Counted from the stretch's first letter, positions 23,162 through 32,355 are shown. The stretch is DNA of 34,671 bases from Synergistaceae bacterium (GCA_018436785.1 JAHDKR010000225.1:1-34671); one strand, 5' to 3'. Notes: generated by a model from the letters alone, not told the origin. Program-made: numbers and translations.

Positions 23162-23191
23162 ATCATGTCATGGAAAGATGCTCTCTGTCAA
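23162..23191 (-). promoter_or_regulatory. Possible promoter of rlmN-feoA-feoB
   Basis: On the minus strand TTGACA (23191-23186) is followed after 18 nt by CATGAT (23167-23162), a 4-of-6 match to the -10 box. The 23112-23258 gap holds nothing else apart from the leader palindrome. Confidence 0.5.
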
Positions 23192-23258
23192 TGCCTGTTC
23201 CGCCGAATTCTCTAGGAAAACCCATGCAGGGTACGGAATCTCTCCGGATGCCGGCCGT

Positions 23259-23762
23259 TCATGCAAAGATATGTTCTCTCTCCCGATACTCGCGAAAAAA
23301 CGTAATAAAACGTTCGGTCCATACTGGGTCGAACTGGCTCCCGGCGCACCGGTGAAGCTCTTTCAGCGCTTCTTCCGGGGAGAGGGGCGTTCTGTAGATC
23401 TTGTCTCCCGTCATGGCTTCATAGGCGTCGACGATCGCCATGAGGCGGCTTTCGAGCGGGATCGCCTCTCCTCCGTCTCCTGCGGGGTACCCTTTCCCGT
23501 TCCACCATCGGTGGTGCAGACGGATAGGCTCCGCCAGGTCGGCAAGTTCCGGAAAGAGCGAAGCGATACGCGCCCCTGTCTCCGGGTGGCGCTGGACGAG
23601 CAGGTATTCTTCGTCCGTCAACGGTCCCGGTTTTTCGGTAATCTCCGACGGGATCTCGGTAAACCCGATGTCGTGGTTTTTTGCGAGGAGAATGAGGAGC
23701 TCTTTTTCTCGGGAGCTATGTCCGGCTGCTCTCGGACGAACGCTTCCATGATCGCCTCGCAC
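23259..23762 (-). pseudogene. HD-GYP domain cut off by frameshift
   Basis: This frame encodes an HD-GYP-like phosphodiesterase domain. NHDIGFTEIPSEI is the HD core (with GF in place of the usual GK), KPGPLTDEEYLLVQRHPETGARI follows, and HHRWWNGKGYPAGDGGEAIP is the GYP loop. It has no ribosome site or sensible start. It lines up with the C-terminus of the upstream GGDEF gene if one base is added in the A5 run at 23703-23707 (read as T5 on the plus strand). The restored protein would be about 706 residues, a GGDEF-HD-GYP architecture. The break is either a real mutation, a phase-variable run or a sequencing error. Confidence 0.72.
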
Positions 23763-25378
23763 GCCGCCATGTGTCTCTTTCTGTCGTGAGACGCCTTCCG
23801 GAGGTCGTGTATTCTGGAAGAGAGATACTCCAGAATTTCTCGTTTGGAGTGCGGTTTTTCAAGCTGTTTGGATGCGTACATCTGCTTGTCGGCCTCACTT
23901 AAAAGAGCCTCGATATTCTGTATCCGGCCTGAGGTGGTTGCCGCCCCGCACGCTATGTTCAGCGGAAGCGAATCTTCGCCGCGCTTATACTTGTCGATCT
24001 CGGCCCGAATACGCCGGAGTACCTCTCCTGCTGTTTCTTCAGTAGATTCGGGAAGGAGCATCGCGAATTCGTCGCCTCCAATCCTGGCGACGATATCCGT
24101 TTTCCGGCCGGCATTCGCCAACGAGTGCGCCGCTGCGACGATAAGCTCGTCGCCGGCCTTGTGTCCGAGAGTATCGTTGATCATTTTGAGGCCGTTCACA
24201 TCGCAGACCACAACGGTTACAGGATTGAACCGGCCGGAGTCGAAGCGGCGCATAGCGTCTTCGAAATACGTGCGGTTATACAGGCCGGTCAATTCATCGT
24301 GGAAGGAGCGAAACTCCAGCTCAGCAGTCTTGCTTCGCACTGTCTCCGCCATCGAGCTGAAGGCGATTCCGAGCTCCCGCAGTTCAAAGGGGGCCTCCTC
24401 CAGCAGCTCAGGGTCGAGAGAGTCATACTCTCCCTGTTCGGTTTTTATTACTCCTTCGAAGAGCAGGTTGAGCGAGCTGTCGACCTTCTTGTACAGCTTG
24501 CGAGAGATAGAGAGCATGAAAAAAAGGAGCACTGCTGAAACTGTAACGAAATAGACCATGTTGCCGATGAATGGAGCAATGAATTCACCGTAATCCATTT
24601 GAGCTACAAGGAAAAAGTTCGTTTTTTCCAGTTTCTTGCCCTTGGCGAGATATCTTTTGCCCGAAGCGTCGCGGTAGCTCACCGAATATCCGTCGGATGA
24701 GAGGAGAGCCGCGAGCGTCTCGTTGGGAAAACTGCTTTCTCCCGTTCCCTGCAAAGATCTGCCCTTGGAATTCAGGAGGAGAAACTGACCTGTCGCTCCG
24801 AAGTGTGTTGACAGTATGGTATTCAAAAGGGTGTCGAAACGTATGGCGCCGAAAACAAGTCCCTGGAAGCCGTCGTCTCCCACAAGCGGAGCCGAGAAAA
24901 TAACGACGGGCATGCCCGATGTTCGGCCGATGAGAATGTCGGAGATATGAGGCTTCCCTTTGACGGCGTCCTTATAATAGTCGCGGTCGGAAACATCGGT
25001 TTCGGGGCGGGGGTTGAAGCCTGTAGTGCTGTTGACAACGCCCCTTCCTTCCGTGTTGACATAGACGATGGAATCAAAGTTCGTATTTGTACGAACAAAA
25101 CTTTGAAAATCTTCGAACATATCGTCGTATGCTTTTGTCTGGACGGACGGAAGGCTTGCGATGGAGGCGATGTTATTCTGGTGTATGGCGAACCATCGCT
25201 GGAGCGCCACAGACTGCATATCCAGCGCGTACGCGATATCCCGCTCAACAGTCCTCGAGGCCTTGTAGAGATCGTACACTCCTATGAGCACCGGAAAGAT
25301 GATCATTGCAACTGCAAGAAGAAGCGTATAAAAGTGGAGCACGCCGCGAATACTTCGTAAATTAGCGGGCACTTGCAT
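23618..25378 (-). CDS. Membrane dCache-GGDEF diguanylate cyclase (frameshifted C-terminus)
   Basis: A 586-residue signalling protein. TM1 is at about 15-35. A periplasmic double-Cache sensor spans about 40-265 with the typical DRDYYKDAVKGKPHISD segment at 131-147, TM2 is at 273-291, and a short HAMP-like helix follows. The GGDEF domain runs from about 355 to 520. DELTGLYNR is at 361-369, the product-inhibition site RKTD at 425-428, and an intact GGDEF at 434-438, so c-di-GMP synthesis is expected. The last 30 residues are out of frame after the A5 run at 23703-23707 and replace an HD-GYP domain. GGGAGG lies close before the ATG. The Cache ligand is unknown; an amino or organic acid is usual. 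Confidence 0.86.
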   Translation of the reverse strand: MQVPANLRSIRGVLHFYTLLLAVAMIIFPVLIGVYDLYKASRTVERDIAYALDMQSVALQRWFAIHQNNIASIASLPSVQTKAYDDMFEDFQSFVRTNTNFDSIVYVNTEGRGVVNSTTGFNPRPETDVSDRDYYKDAVKGKPHISDILIGRTSGMPVVIFSAPLVGDDGFQGLVFGAIRFDTLLNTILSTHFGATGQFLLLNSKGRSLQGTGESSFPNETLAALLSSDGYSVSYRDASGKRYLAKGKKLEKTNFFLVAQMDYGEFIAPFIGNMVYFVTVSAVLLFFMLSISRKLYKKVDSSLNLLFEGVIKTEQGEYDSLDPELLEEAPFELRELGIAFSSMAETVRSKTAELEFRSFHDELTGLYNRTYFEDAMRRFDSGRFNPVTVVVCDVNGLKMINDTLGHKAGDELIVAAAHSLANAGRKTDIVARIGGDEFAMLLPESTEETAGEVLRRIRAEIDKYKRGEDSLPLNIACGAATTSGRIQNIEALLSEADKQMYASKQLEKPHSKREILEYLSSRIHDLRKASHDRKRHMAACEAIMEAFVREQPDIAPEKKSSSFSSQKTTTSGLPRSRRRLPKNRDR

Positions 25379-25548
25379 GTACCTCCCGTCTTCTTTTTCT
25401 ATTCAAATAATACCATAGGGTGCTGTATACCGCAGCCTTCGATGTTTCTATTGAAAAGAATGATAAGAAATATGGACAGAAAACTCCTGAAGGGTACACT
25501 TAAAAAGAACGTATGAATCGTATATTCTATTTTTGAGGAGGATGTGCC

Positions 25549-26124
25549 ATGAAAAGAATAATTCTATGCGTGGTGGCGGCTGCTCTGTTCCTTTCCGGTG
25601 GTCTTACGCTTCCGGCTATGGTCTCTTCGGCGGCGGCTTCGGAGATCGTGCTCACCTCAGTAGGACAGAGTCCTGATGCGACAATGATTCGCGTGGTGCT
25701 TCGGAAGATGAAGATCAACGCGGAAAACCAGCCCCTGCTCAGACCTGAAGGCCTTGCCGGCGAGAAAATTCTCGTCGCCGTTGTCGGAGGAAGCTCCAAG
25801 GGGCTCGGCGCGGCGGGCATCGACAAGGATCAGGAGATTGAGCGAGTGACGGGACTCTTTCAGGCAGCGAAGCAGAAAGGAATGAAGCTCCTCATAATGC
25901 ACATCGGCGGCGAAGGGAGAAGAGGGACGCTCTCCGACGCTTTTATCGAAGCTGCCGCTCCTCACGCCGACAGGCTTATTGTGGTCGACGGCGGAAACAA
26001 CGACAAGATTTTCGATCGTTTGGTCGAGGGAAAGAATGTCAAAATTCTCACCGCGCCCAATGTGAACGGCACGGCGGAGCCTCTCAAGGCAACCCTCTCG
26101 GAGTGGGGGGTATCCGCCCAATAG
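25549..26124 (+). CDS. Exported protein of unknown function
   Basis: A 191-residue protein with a clear signal peptide (about residues 1-30, ending SAAA). The mature part has alternating strands and helices, with KILVAVVGGSSKG, KLLIMHIGGEGRRG and DRLIVVDGGNN, suggesting a small Rossmann-like fold. It may belong to the DUF6305 family, but this is from memory and cannot be confirmed here. TGAGGAGG precedes the ATG. It is 15 nt upstream of a TRAP-type large permease gene and could be the extracytoplasmic partner of that permease, since no DctP-type gene is present. That role is inferred. Confidence 0.6.
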   Translation: MKRIILCVVAAALFLSGGLTLPAMVSSAAASEIVLTSVGQSPDATMIRVVLRKMKINAENQPLLRPEGLAGEKILVAVVGGSSKGLGAAGIDKDQEIERVTGLFQAAKQKGMKLLIMHIGGEGRRGTLSDAFIEAAAPHADRLIVVDGGNNDKIFDRLVEGKNVKILTAPNVNGTAEPLKATLSEWGVSAQ

Positions 26125-26139
26125 GCGGGAGGCCCTGTC

Positions 26140-27429
26140 ATGGAGTGGTTCTGGCCTGAAGGATTCTATACGATCGTGATGGTGGGGAGCTTTGTTCTCG
26201 GCGCGTTTGCGCTGAAGCTCCCCATAGCGATCGCACTCTCCGGCGCGGCGGTCGTCGGCGCTCTCGCCGGCGGCGAATGGTTCCCTCTCCGCCATTTCGT
26301 GGAGGGTATGTTCGGTTATCTGGATACGATTCTTATCATCGCCTCCGCGATGATCTTCATGAAATCAGTGCAGAAGACGGGGTTGCTGGAGAGCCTCGCG
26401 GCGTGGGTAATCCGCAGATTCCGCCGCAAGCCGCTTCTCCTCAGCGTCGGGTTGATCTTCATCATCATGGCGCCCGGTATGATCACCGGTTCGTCGACCG
26501 CGGCCGTTCTCACCACGGGAGCCCTTGTCGCTCCCGTTCTGATAAAACTCGGCGTTCCGGCCGTCAAGACTGCCGCGGCGATCGCAATGGGCGCTATCTA
26601 CGGTATGATCGCACCGCCTATCAACATCCCGGCGATGATCATCGGCGGAGGCATCGACATGCCGTACGTTGGTTTTGCCCTGCCTCTTCTCGTCTGCACA
26701 ATTCCCCTGGCAATCTTTTCGGCGCTGCTCCTCGTCTACCCCTCCCTGAAAAGCGGCGCCGGCGATGAGGATGAACTGGAAAACGAGCTGCGGCGGATGG
26801 AAGAGACGCCTCTCTCGGCGCGTCTTTTGCTTCCGGTAGTTCTCCTGGCGGTGCTGATGACCGGCGAACAGCTTCTTCCCTCTGTCTGGCCCGCGCTCGG
26901 AATGCCGGTGAACTTCTTGCTGGCGTCTTTTTCGGGATTGATCACCGGGAGAAGGTTCAATTTTCTCGATGCGTCGACCGAGGCGCTGAATGAGGCGATA
27001 CCGGTTCTCGGCATCCTTATGGGGGTCGGCATGTTCATCCAGATCATGACGCTGATCGGCGTCCAAGGATTCCTCGTCGTCTCCGTGCTCGCCCTTCCGG
27101 CGTGGCTTATGTACCTTGGGATGGCGACGTCGATCCCGCTCTTCGGGGCCGTCTCGGCGTTCGGCGCCGCGTCGGTGCTCGGCGTTCCCTTCCTGCTGGC
27201 GCTTCTGGGAAGGAACGAAATAATGGTTGGATCGGCGCTCAGTCTCCTCGCAGGCCTGGGCGATCTCATGCCTCCCACTGCGCTTGCAGGTATTTTCGCA
27301 GCCCAGGTTGTCGGGGAGGAGAACTATTTCAAGGTGCTTCGCTACTGCCTGATCCCGGCATTGGTAACGGCGTTGTGGGCGGTGTTCGTCATCCTCAACG
27401 CGAACACGATCATGGGCTTTCTGCCGTAA
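26140..27429 (+). CDS. TRAP-type large permease (DctM-like)
   Basis: A 429-residue membrane protein of the TRAP large-permease superfamily with about 11-12 helices. The family core is seen in GSSTAAVLTTGALVAPVLIKLG near residue 112 followed by AIAMGAIYGMIAPPINIPAMIIGGG near residue 148, with a matching motif in the second half (GVGMFIQIMTLIGVQG and SLLAGLGDLMPPTALAG). A charged loop of about 20 residues lies near 205-225 between the halves. Unlike the dctPQM system at 3264-6136, it has neither a DctP- nor a DctQ-like gene beside it. It is flanked by a small exported protein and a 47-residue membrane protein. Substrate unknown; a link to gamma-glutamyl or N-acyl amino acids is suggested by downstream genes. 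Confidence 0.83.
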   Translation: MEWFWPEGFYTIVMVGSFVLGAFALKLPIAIALSGAAVVGALAGGEWFPLRHFVEGMFGYLDTILIIASAMIFMKSVQKTGLLESLAAWVIRRFRRKPLLLSVGLIFIIMAPGMITGSSTAAVLTTGALVAPVLIKLGVPAVKTAAAIAMGAIYGMIAPPINIPAMIIGGGIDMPYVGFALPLLVCTIPLAIFSALLLVYPSLKSGAGDEDELENELRRMEETPLSARLLLPVVLLAVLMTGEQLLPSVWPALGMPVNFLLASFSGLITGRRFNFLDASTEALNEAIPVLGILMGVGMFIQIMTLIGVQGFLVVSVLALPAWLMYLGMATSIPLFGAVSAFGAASVLGVPFLLALLGRNEIMVGSALSLLAGLGDLMPPTALAGIFAAQVVGEENYFKVLRYCLIPALVTALWAVFVILNANTIMGFLP

Positions 27430-27442
27430 GGAGGAGAAAACT

Positions 27443-27586
27443 ATGACTCTGATCTATCGTGCAATCGTTCTTTTTGTCCTCCTCCTGACAGTGCGCTGCC
27501 AGTTCAGAGAGAAGGATTTCTGGAAGCAGGCGACGGCTGCTCTGGTTGTTGTCCCTCTGGTATTGCGTCTCTTGATGATCAAGTAG
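27443..27586 (+). CDS. Small 47-residue membrane protein
   Basis: The frame begins MTLIYRAIVLFVLLLTVRC and ends VVVPLVLRLLMIK. It has two hydrophobic segments (about 3-18 and 31-46) joined by a charged QFREKDFWKQ loop. AAGGAGGAG lies just before the ATG, and the gene is 13 nt after the permease stop and 15 nt before the next start, so it is placed as a real operon member. It may replace DctQ as a minimal small subunit of the permease. No family is recognised. Confidence 0.68.
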   Translation: MTLIYRAIVLFVLLLTVRCQFREKDFWKQATAALVVVPLVLRLLMIK

Positions 27587-27601
27587 GGGAGGGTGAAGAC
27601 A

Positions 27602-28735
27602 ATGAAATTGAAAGGTACTCCGTTGACAGCCGTTCTTCTCCTTCTTGCCGCGTTCGCGGTCGCAGCGCTTGCCGGACTGAACTTCAAGGCGATGTGGGCG
27701 GAAGATGATTTTGTTCCGGCGCAGGGCTTCGAGAAGAAAATGCTCTCCGCCTGGTTTGAAGGGCTGGCGGGAACTCCCGCGGATACTCCTGTGTACATTC
27801 AGAAGGGAACGGAGCCTGGCGGCGTTGTGCTTATCCTGGGCGGAACCCATCCGACGGAGCCTGCCTCCATGGTCACCGCCACGCTCTTCCTTGAGCGGGC
27901 GCAGGTGACTAAAGGAAGCCTTATCGTCATCCCTCAGGCGAATCTGCTGGGGTTTACGCACAACTCTCCCCAGGAAGCGCATCCGCAGAGTATCTCATTT
28001 ACAACAGCGGACGGCGGCAAGAGAACGTTCCGTTTCGGCTCAAGGCTCACCAATACGATCTACGAATGGCCCTCGCCGGACATTTATATTCACCCGGCTT
28101 CGGGGCAGCAGCTTCCGGGGAAAGAACGGGGTAATCTTAACCGGTGCTACCCGGGAGTTCCGGACGGCTCTATCACCGAACAGGTCGCGTACGCGCTCAC
28201 GGAGCTTGTTCGCAGGGAGCGCGTCGATCTCGCGTTCGATCTCCATGAGGCCTCCCCGGAGTACCCCGTCGTGAACGCCATCGTCGCGCACGAGCGCAGT
28301 ATGGAGCTTGCCGCCATGACGACGATGGATCTGGAAGCCGCGGGTATTATGATGCGCCTTGAACCCTCGCCGAAGAACCTCCGGGGGCTGACGCACAGGG
28401 AGTGGGGAAATTTCACCGAGACGATGCCCGTGCTTATGGAGACAGGAAATCCCGTCCAAGGCCGCCTTCGCGGCAGAACGGACGAGAGGCTGGCGCTCAC
28501 GGGCGCGGACAAGGCGTACGTGAAGGCCGCCGCTCTTGGCCGCCTCTATATCCCGTACGAGGGCGATCAAAAGATCGAATACCGGGTTGGACGGCATGCG
28601 ACGGCTATTATGTCTTTCCTCCTCAATCTCGATCTGCTCAACGAAGAGAGAGGGGTGCTCCTGGAGAACATCCCGACATTTGAAGAGCTCCAGGAGAACG
28701 GGGTCGGCGCGTATCTTGCTCCTCTGAAATTGTAG
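27602..28735 (+). CDS. Exported AstE/aspartoacylase-like zinc hydrolase
   Basis: A 377-residue protein of the succinylglutamate desuccinylase/aspartoacylase branch of the M14 metallopeptidases. An N-terminal hydrophobic stretch (5-25) is a signal peptide or anchor. The zinc ligands are H83 and E86 in GGTHPTEP and H215 in FDLHEA. N180-R181 in GNLNRCYPG is the substrate-binding NR pair, and E280 in VLMETGNP is the likely catalytic glutamate. It should cleave an amide bond next to a free carboxylate, for example in an N-acyl or gamma-glutamyl amino acid, outside the cytoplasm. ATG 27602 follows GGGGAGGG; GTG 27593 overlaps that site. It lies between a permease and a gamma-glutamyltransferase. 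Confidence 0.8.
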   Translation: MKLKGTPLTAVLLLLAAFAVAALAGLNFKAMWAEDDFVPAQGFEKKMLSAWFEGLAGTPADTPVYIQKGTEPGGVVLILGGTHPTEPASMVTATLFLERAQVTKGSLIVIPQANLLGFTHNSPQEAHPQSISFTTADGGKRTFRFGSRLTNTIYEWPSPDIYIHPASGQQLPGKERGNLNRCYPGVPDGSITEQVAYALTELVRRERVDLAFDLHEASPEYPVVNAIVAHERSMELAAMTTMDLEAAGIMMRLEPSPKNLRGLTHREWGNFTETMPVLMETGNPVQGRLRGRTDERLALTGADKAYVKAAALGRLYIPYEGDQKIEYRVGRHATAIMSFLLNLDLLNEERGVLLENIPTFEELQENGVGAYLAPLKL

Positions 28736-28772
28736 TTGTTGCGGCGCGAATCCTGCTTTTCGTTTTTTATTA

Positions 28773-28778
28773 TATAAT
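28773..28778 (+). promoter_or_regulatory. Possible -10 box for the ggt gene
   Basis: TATAAT in an AT-rich stretch (TTATTATATAATAGG) about 120 nt before the ggt start. No good -35 box is found at 16-18 nt. A short inverted repeat TGTTTC/GAAACA (28817-28847) lies in the presumed leader. Confidence 0.4.
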
Positions 28779-28895
28779 AGGTAAGAATCAGGACGATACA
28801 CGAGTTCAGAGGTGTGTTTCGCTTCAAAAGTTCCACTGAAAGAAACATGCCTCCGGAGCACGGCAATAATATATCTTTTCAGGAGGTGTTGTATT

Positions 28896-30629
28896 GTGAG
28901 AAAGAGTTTTGTCGCGTTGTTCCTTATGATTTTTGTTTTAGCGGGAAGCGCCGGTGCGGCCGACTTCGAAGTGAAGGAGGTTCTCGCCGGGGAGGGAATG
29001 GTCTCCTCCGCGCATGAACTCGCTTCGCAGGCCGGAGTGGAGATTCTGCAGAAGGGCGGCAACGCCATCGACGCCGCCGTGGCGACGATGCTTGCCTTGA
29101 ACGTGGTCGAATCCAATGCCTCCGGTATCGGCGGCGGCGGATTTATGACCATCCGCTTCGCCAAGACCGGAGAGGTCGTCGAACTCGACTACCGCGAGGT
29201 AGCTCCGAACTCGGCAACAAAGGACATGTACGCTTCCGAAGCATCGAAGCAGGCGAAAGAGTCCGTCCTTGGCGGAAAAGCGGTCGGCGTTCCCGGAATC
29301 GTCATGGGTATTTTCACCGCGCTGGAAAAATACGGCACCATGTCGTTCTCGGAAGTTGCCGAGCCCGCGCTTCGTCTTGCAGAGGAAGGGTTTGAGGTCC
29401 ATCCGATGCAGAACGGGATCATCACCGACGAGTTCGAGAAGCTCGCGAAGTACAGCCCCGAGTGCGCGTTCCTTCCGGGCGGCCTTCCGGCGGAAGCGGG
29501 AACGGTTCTCAAGCAGCCTGAGCTGGCAAAAGCATTCCGTCTGCTTGCCGCGGAAGGCCCCGCCGCTTTCTATTACGGCCCTATCGGCGAAGCTGTTGTC
29601 GCTGCGGTGAACAAGGCCGGCGGAGACATGTCCATGAAGGACCTGAACGATTATAAGATGATCATCCAGGAACCTGTTATGGATACGTACCGCGGATACT
29701 CCATCTACTCCACGCCTCCGGCATCCAGCGGCGGAACGCACATCGTCCAGCTTCTCAACATTATGGAGAATTTCCCGGTAGCTCAGTGGAAGCACAACTC
29801 TCCCGAATATCTTCACTACCTTGCCGAGGCGATGAAGATGGTCTTCGCAGACCGCCAGAGATACATGGCGGACACTGCGTTCGTGGACGTTCCTCTTGCA
29901 GGCCTCGCGAGCAAGGAGTACGCGAAGCAGCTCGCTGAGAAAATTACCCGCTACAACGTGATGCAGGAAGTTCTTCCCGGAGATCCGTGGCAGTTCGACG
30001 GAGGCAAGAAGACCGCCTACATCGGCCACGACGGGAACAAGCACATCTCCACGAGTTCCTTCTCCGTTGTCGATAGTGACGGGAACATCGTCGCCTCCAC
30101 GAATACCGTGAACTACTTCTTCGGTTCCGGCGTGATCGTCCCTGAGTACGGTTTCGTTCTGAACAACGAGATGGACGATTTCGCTCAGGATCCGGCGAGC
30201 GTCAACGCGCCCGAACCCGGCAAGCGTCCCCTTTCTTCGATGTCGCCGACGATCGTTCTCGACCCCGAGGGCAGACCCTTCATGTCCCTCGGTTCCGCGG
30301 GAGCCATGAGAATCATCACCGCTATGAGCCAGATCATCATGAACGTTGTCGACTTCGGAATGACCATGGACGAGGCAATCGAGCAGCCGAGGATTTTCAA
30401 CGTTGCGAGTAGTGGCAAAGCGGGCAAACTCCTCGTTGAAGGCGGCATCGATCCGGCGACGGTTATGTACCTCCAGTTCCGCGGCCATAACATTGACGAG
30501 CGCGCTCGCGGCGGCTACTTCGGCACCGCGCAGGGCATTCTCATCAACTACGCCAAGGGGATGCACCAGCACGGCAGGATCAACGGAGGCGCCGACAGCA
30601 GACGTCTCGGCGTTCCCGTCGGTTTCTAA
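28896..30629 (+). CDS. ggt: Gamma-glutamyltransferase
   Basis: A 577-residue GGT precursor, normal length, with a signal peptide (1-21, ending AGA). GTG 28896 is chosen because AGGAGG is 9 nt upstream. R-containing LDYREVAP matches the glutamate-carboxylate binding site. Autocatalytic cleavage should occur before T386 in HISTSSFSVVD; most GGTs have TTHFS/TTHYS here, so the second T and H are S and S. FGSGVIVPEYGFVLNNEMDDF and GSAGAMRI follow as expected. The enzyme hydrolyses or transfers gamma-glutamyl groups outside the cytoplasm. Neighbours are a zinc hydrolase and, further on, poly-gamma-glutamate synthesis genes. A terminator follows. Confidence 0.93.
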   Translation: MRKSFVALFLMIFVLAGSAGAADFEVKEVLAGEGMVSSAHELASQAGVEILQKGGNAIDAAVATMLALNVVESNASGIGGGGFMTIRFAKTGEVVELDYREVAPNSATKDMYASEASKQAKESVLGGKAVGVPGIVMGIFTALEKYGTMSFSEVAEPALRLAEEGFEVHPMQNGIITDEFEKLAKYSPECAFLPGGLPAEAGTVLKQPELAKAFRLLAAEGPAAFYYGPIGEAVVAAVNKAGGDMSMKDLNDYKMIIQEPVMDTYRGYSIYSTPPASSGGTHIVQLLNIMENFPVAQWKHNSPEYLHYLAEAMKMVFADRQRYMADTAFVDVPLAGLASKEYAKQLAEKITRYNVMQEVLPGDPWQFDGGKKTAYIGHDGNKHISTSSFSVVDSDGNIVASTNTVNYFFGSGVIVPEYGFVLNNEMDDFAQDPASVNAPEPGKRPLSSMSPTIVLDPEGRPFMSLGSAGAMRIITAMSQIIMNVVDFGMTMDEAIEQPRIFNVASSGKAGKLLVEGGIDPATVMYLQFRGHNIDERARGGYFGTAQGILINYAKGMHQHGRINGGADSRRLGVPVGF

Positions 30630-30655
30630 AAATCTGTTTTACCGTTATACTACAG

Positions 30656-30686
30656 GCGGGACCGGGGTATCCGGTTCCGCTTTTTT
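30656..30686 (+). terminator. Terminator after ggt
   Basis: GCGGGACCGG pairs with CCGGTTCCGC (one G-T wobble) around GGTAT, followed by six T. A clear intrinsic terminator. Confidence 0.9.
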
Positions 30687-30775
30687 GATTGTGAAGACGC
30701 ATCCGATTCCCTGATATTCGGCTTGCAGGGCTCGGTCCTCCTGATGCGTCGTTACCGGAAGGCAGGGGAGTGTAC

Positions 30776-31708
30776 ATGGAAAGAGTACCAAAGGTCGCAG
30801 TGATAGGAAGCGCGAATATGGATCTTGTGACACAAACTCCGCGTATGCCGAAGGTCGGCGAGACGCTGGAAGCTCGGCGTTTCCACACCGGGTTCGGAGG
30901 CAAGGGCGCCAACCAGGCCGTAGCGCTCTCCCGTTTGGGCGCAGACGTCATGATGGTGGCCAGAATCGGGGACGACATGTTCGGAGCGGAGATGAAACGC
31001 AACTTCGAGGAGAACGGCGTCGACGCCCGTTTCGTGGAGCCGGTTCCCGGGTGTTCTACCGGCGTTGCTGCAATTTCCGTGGATGACGAAGGGAACAACT
31101 GCATCATGATCGTGAAGGGAGCGAACGGAACCCTCTCTCCTGACGATGTCGCCGGTGCGGGCGAGTCGCTCAAACGGAGCGATATGCTCCTTCTGCAACT
31201 CGAGATTTCCTTGGATACGGTCTACGCCGCGATTGACTTCGGCGCGAAGAACGGCGTCCCCGTCTTTTTAAATCCGGCCCCCGGAATGCCGCTCAAGAGA
31301 GAGTATCTCCGGATGGTCGATTTCCTTGCGCCGAACGAAACAGAGCTCGAGATTATTACCGGGATGCCTGTCGCATCGACCGGAGATGTGCTGGCTGCCG
31401 CACGGAGCCTTGTGAACGAGGGCGTTCCGAAGGTGCTCGTAACGCTTGGCGCGAAGGGATCGCTTTTGGTTGATTCGAAGGAGCATCTCTTCGTCGACCC
31501 CTTCCCTGTAAAGCCTGTTGATACCACAGGAGCGGGAGACGCATTCATCGGCGCTTTCATCGTAGAGTATCTTGGCTCGAAGGATATTAAAGGTGCGATG
31601 AAGATGGCCAATCGTTACGCAGCGCTCTCGACGACGCGCGAAGGAACGCAGAAATCCTTCCTTCACCGAGCCGAGTTCGATACGTTGCTTGAGGAGAGAA
31701 AGGCATGA
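30776..31708 (+). CDS. rbsK: Ribokinase-family kinase, probably (deoxy)ribokinase
   Basis: A 310-residue PfkB-family sugar kinase. [20 protein letters not shown] and the [15 protein letters not shown] motif lie in the first 60 residues. The catalytic aspartate is D255 in [19 protein letters not shown] stands just before ATG 30776; a GTG at 30770 is possible. Its stop overlaps the start of deoC by four bases. That tight coupling suggests that it phosphorylates 2-deoxyribose (DeoK activity) for DeoC, although ribose cannot be ruled out. Confidence 0.87.
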   Translation: MERVPKVAVIGSANMDLVTQTPRMPKVGETLEARRFHTGFGGKGANQAVALSRLGADVMMVARIGDDMFGAEMKRNFEENGVDARFVEPVPGCSTGVAAISVDDEGNNCIMIVKGANGTLSPDDVAGAGESLKRSDMLLLQLEISLDTVYAAIDFGAKNGVPVFLNPAPGMPLKREYLRMVDFLAPNETELEIITGMPVASTGDVLAAARSLVNEGVPKVLVTLGAKGSLLVDSKEHLFVDPFPVKPVDTTGAGDAFIGAFIVEYLGSKDIKGAMKMANRYAALSTTREGTQKSFLHRAEFDTLLEERKA

Positions 31709-32355
31709 AATCCCGCGAAATTGCCAAGTACATCGATCACACCCTCTTGAAGCCGGAAGCCTCGGAAGAGGCGGTTCGCAAACTCTGCGCCGAGGCGCGG
31801 GATTTCGGCTTTGCCTCGGTCTGCGTCAACGGGGGGTTCACCGAACTGGTCGCCCGCGAGCTGAAGGGAAGCGACGTGAAGACCTGCGTTGTGATCGGAT
31901 TCCCGCTGGGAGCAGGAACATCGGCAGCGAAAGCTTTTGAAGCGGCCGATGCGGTTTCTCGCGGAGCCGAGGAGATCGATATGGTGATCTCAGTAGGACG
32001 ACTGCGTTCCGGGGAAACGGCCTCCGTACGTGAGGACATCCGCGCCGTGGTACAGGCCGCCGAAGGCGCGCTCGTCAAGGTCATTATCGAAACCTGCCTG
32101 CTCACAGACGAGCAGAAGGAGCTTGCCTGCCGCTTGGCGGAGGAGGCGGGAGCGCACTTCGTGAAGACCTCGACCGGTTTTTCCACGGGCGGAGCGACGG
32201 CCGAGGATGTTGCCCTGATGCGCCGCGTCGTTGGCGACCGGCTTGGAGTAAAGGCTTCCGGAGGCATCCGGAAGCGAGAGGACGCTGAAAGGATGATCGC
32301 GGCGGGGGCGTCTCGGATCGGCGCTTCCGCTTCCGTCGCCATCTGCGCAGGCTAA
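31705..32355 (+). CDS. deoC: Deoxyribose-phosphate aldolase
   Basis: A 216-residue class I aldolase that splits 2-deoxyribose-5-phosphate into acetaldehyde and glyceraldehyde-3-phosphate. The Schiff-base lysine is K154 in FVKTSTGF and the second lysine is K183 in GVKASGGIR. The EIDMVISVG strand and the [10 protein letters not shown]-terminus are typical. Its start overlaps the kinase stop (ATGA). A terminator follows. Confidence 0.95.
   Translation: MKSREIAKYIDHTLLKPEASEEAVRKLCAEARDFGFASVCVNGGFTELVARELKGSDVKTCVVIGFPLGAGTSAAKAFEAADAVSRGAEEIDMVISVGRLRSGETASVREDIRAVVQAAEGALVKVIIETCLLTDEQKELACRLAEEAGAHFVKTSTGFSTGGATAEDVALMRRVVGDRLGVKASGGIRKREDAERMIAAGASRIGASASVAICAG

Noticed and set aside
28938..30572. 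A 544-codon open frame opposite ggt
   Set aside because: It lies wholly antisense to ggt, has no recognisable domain and low-complexity composition. The sense strand has clear catalytic motifs.
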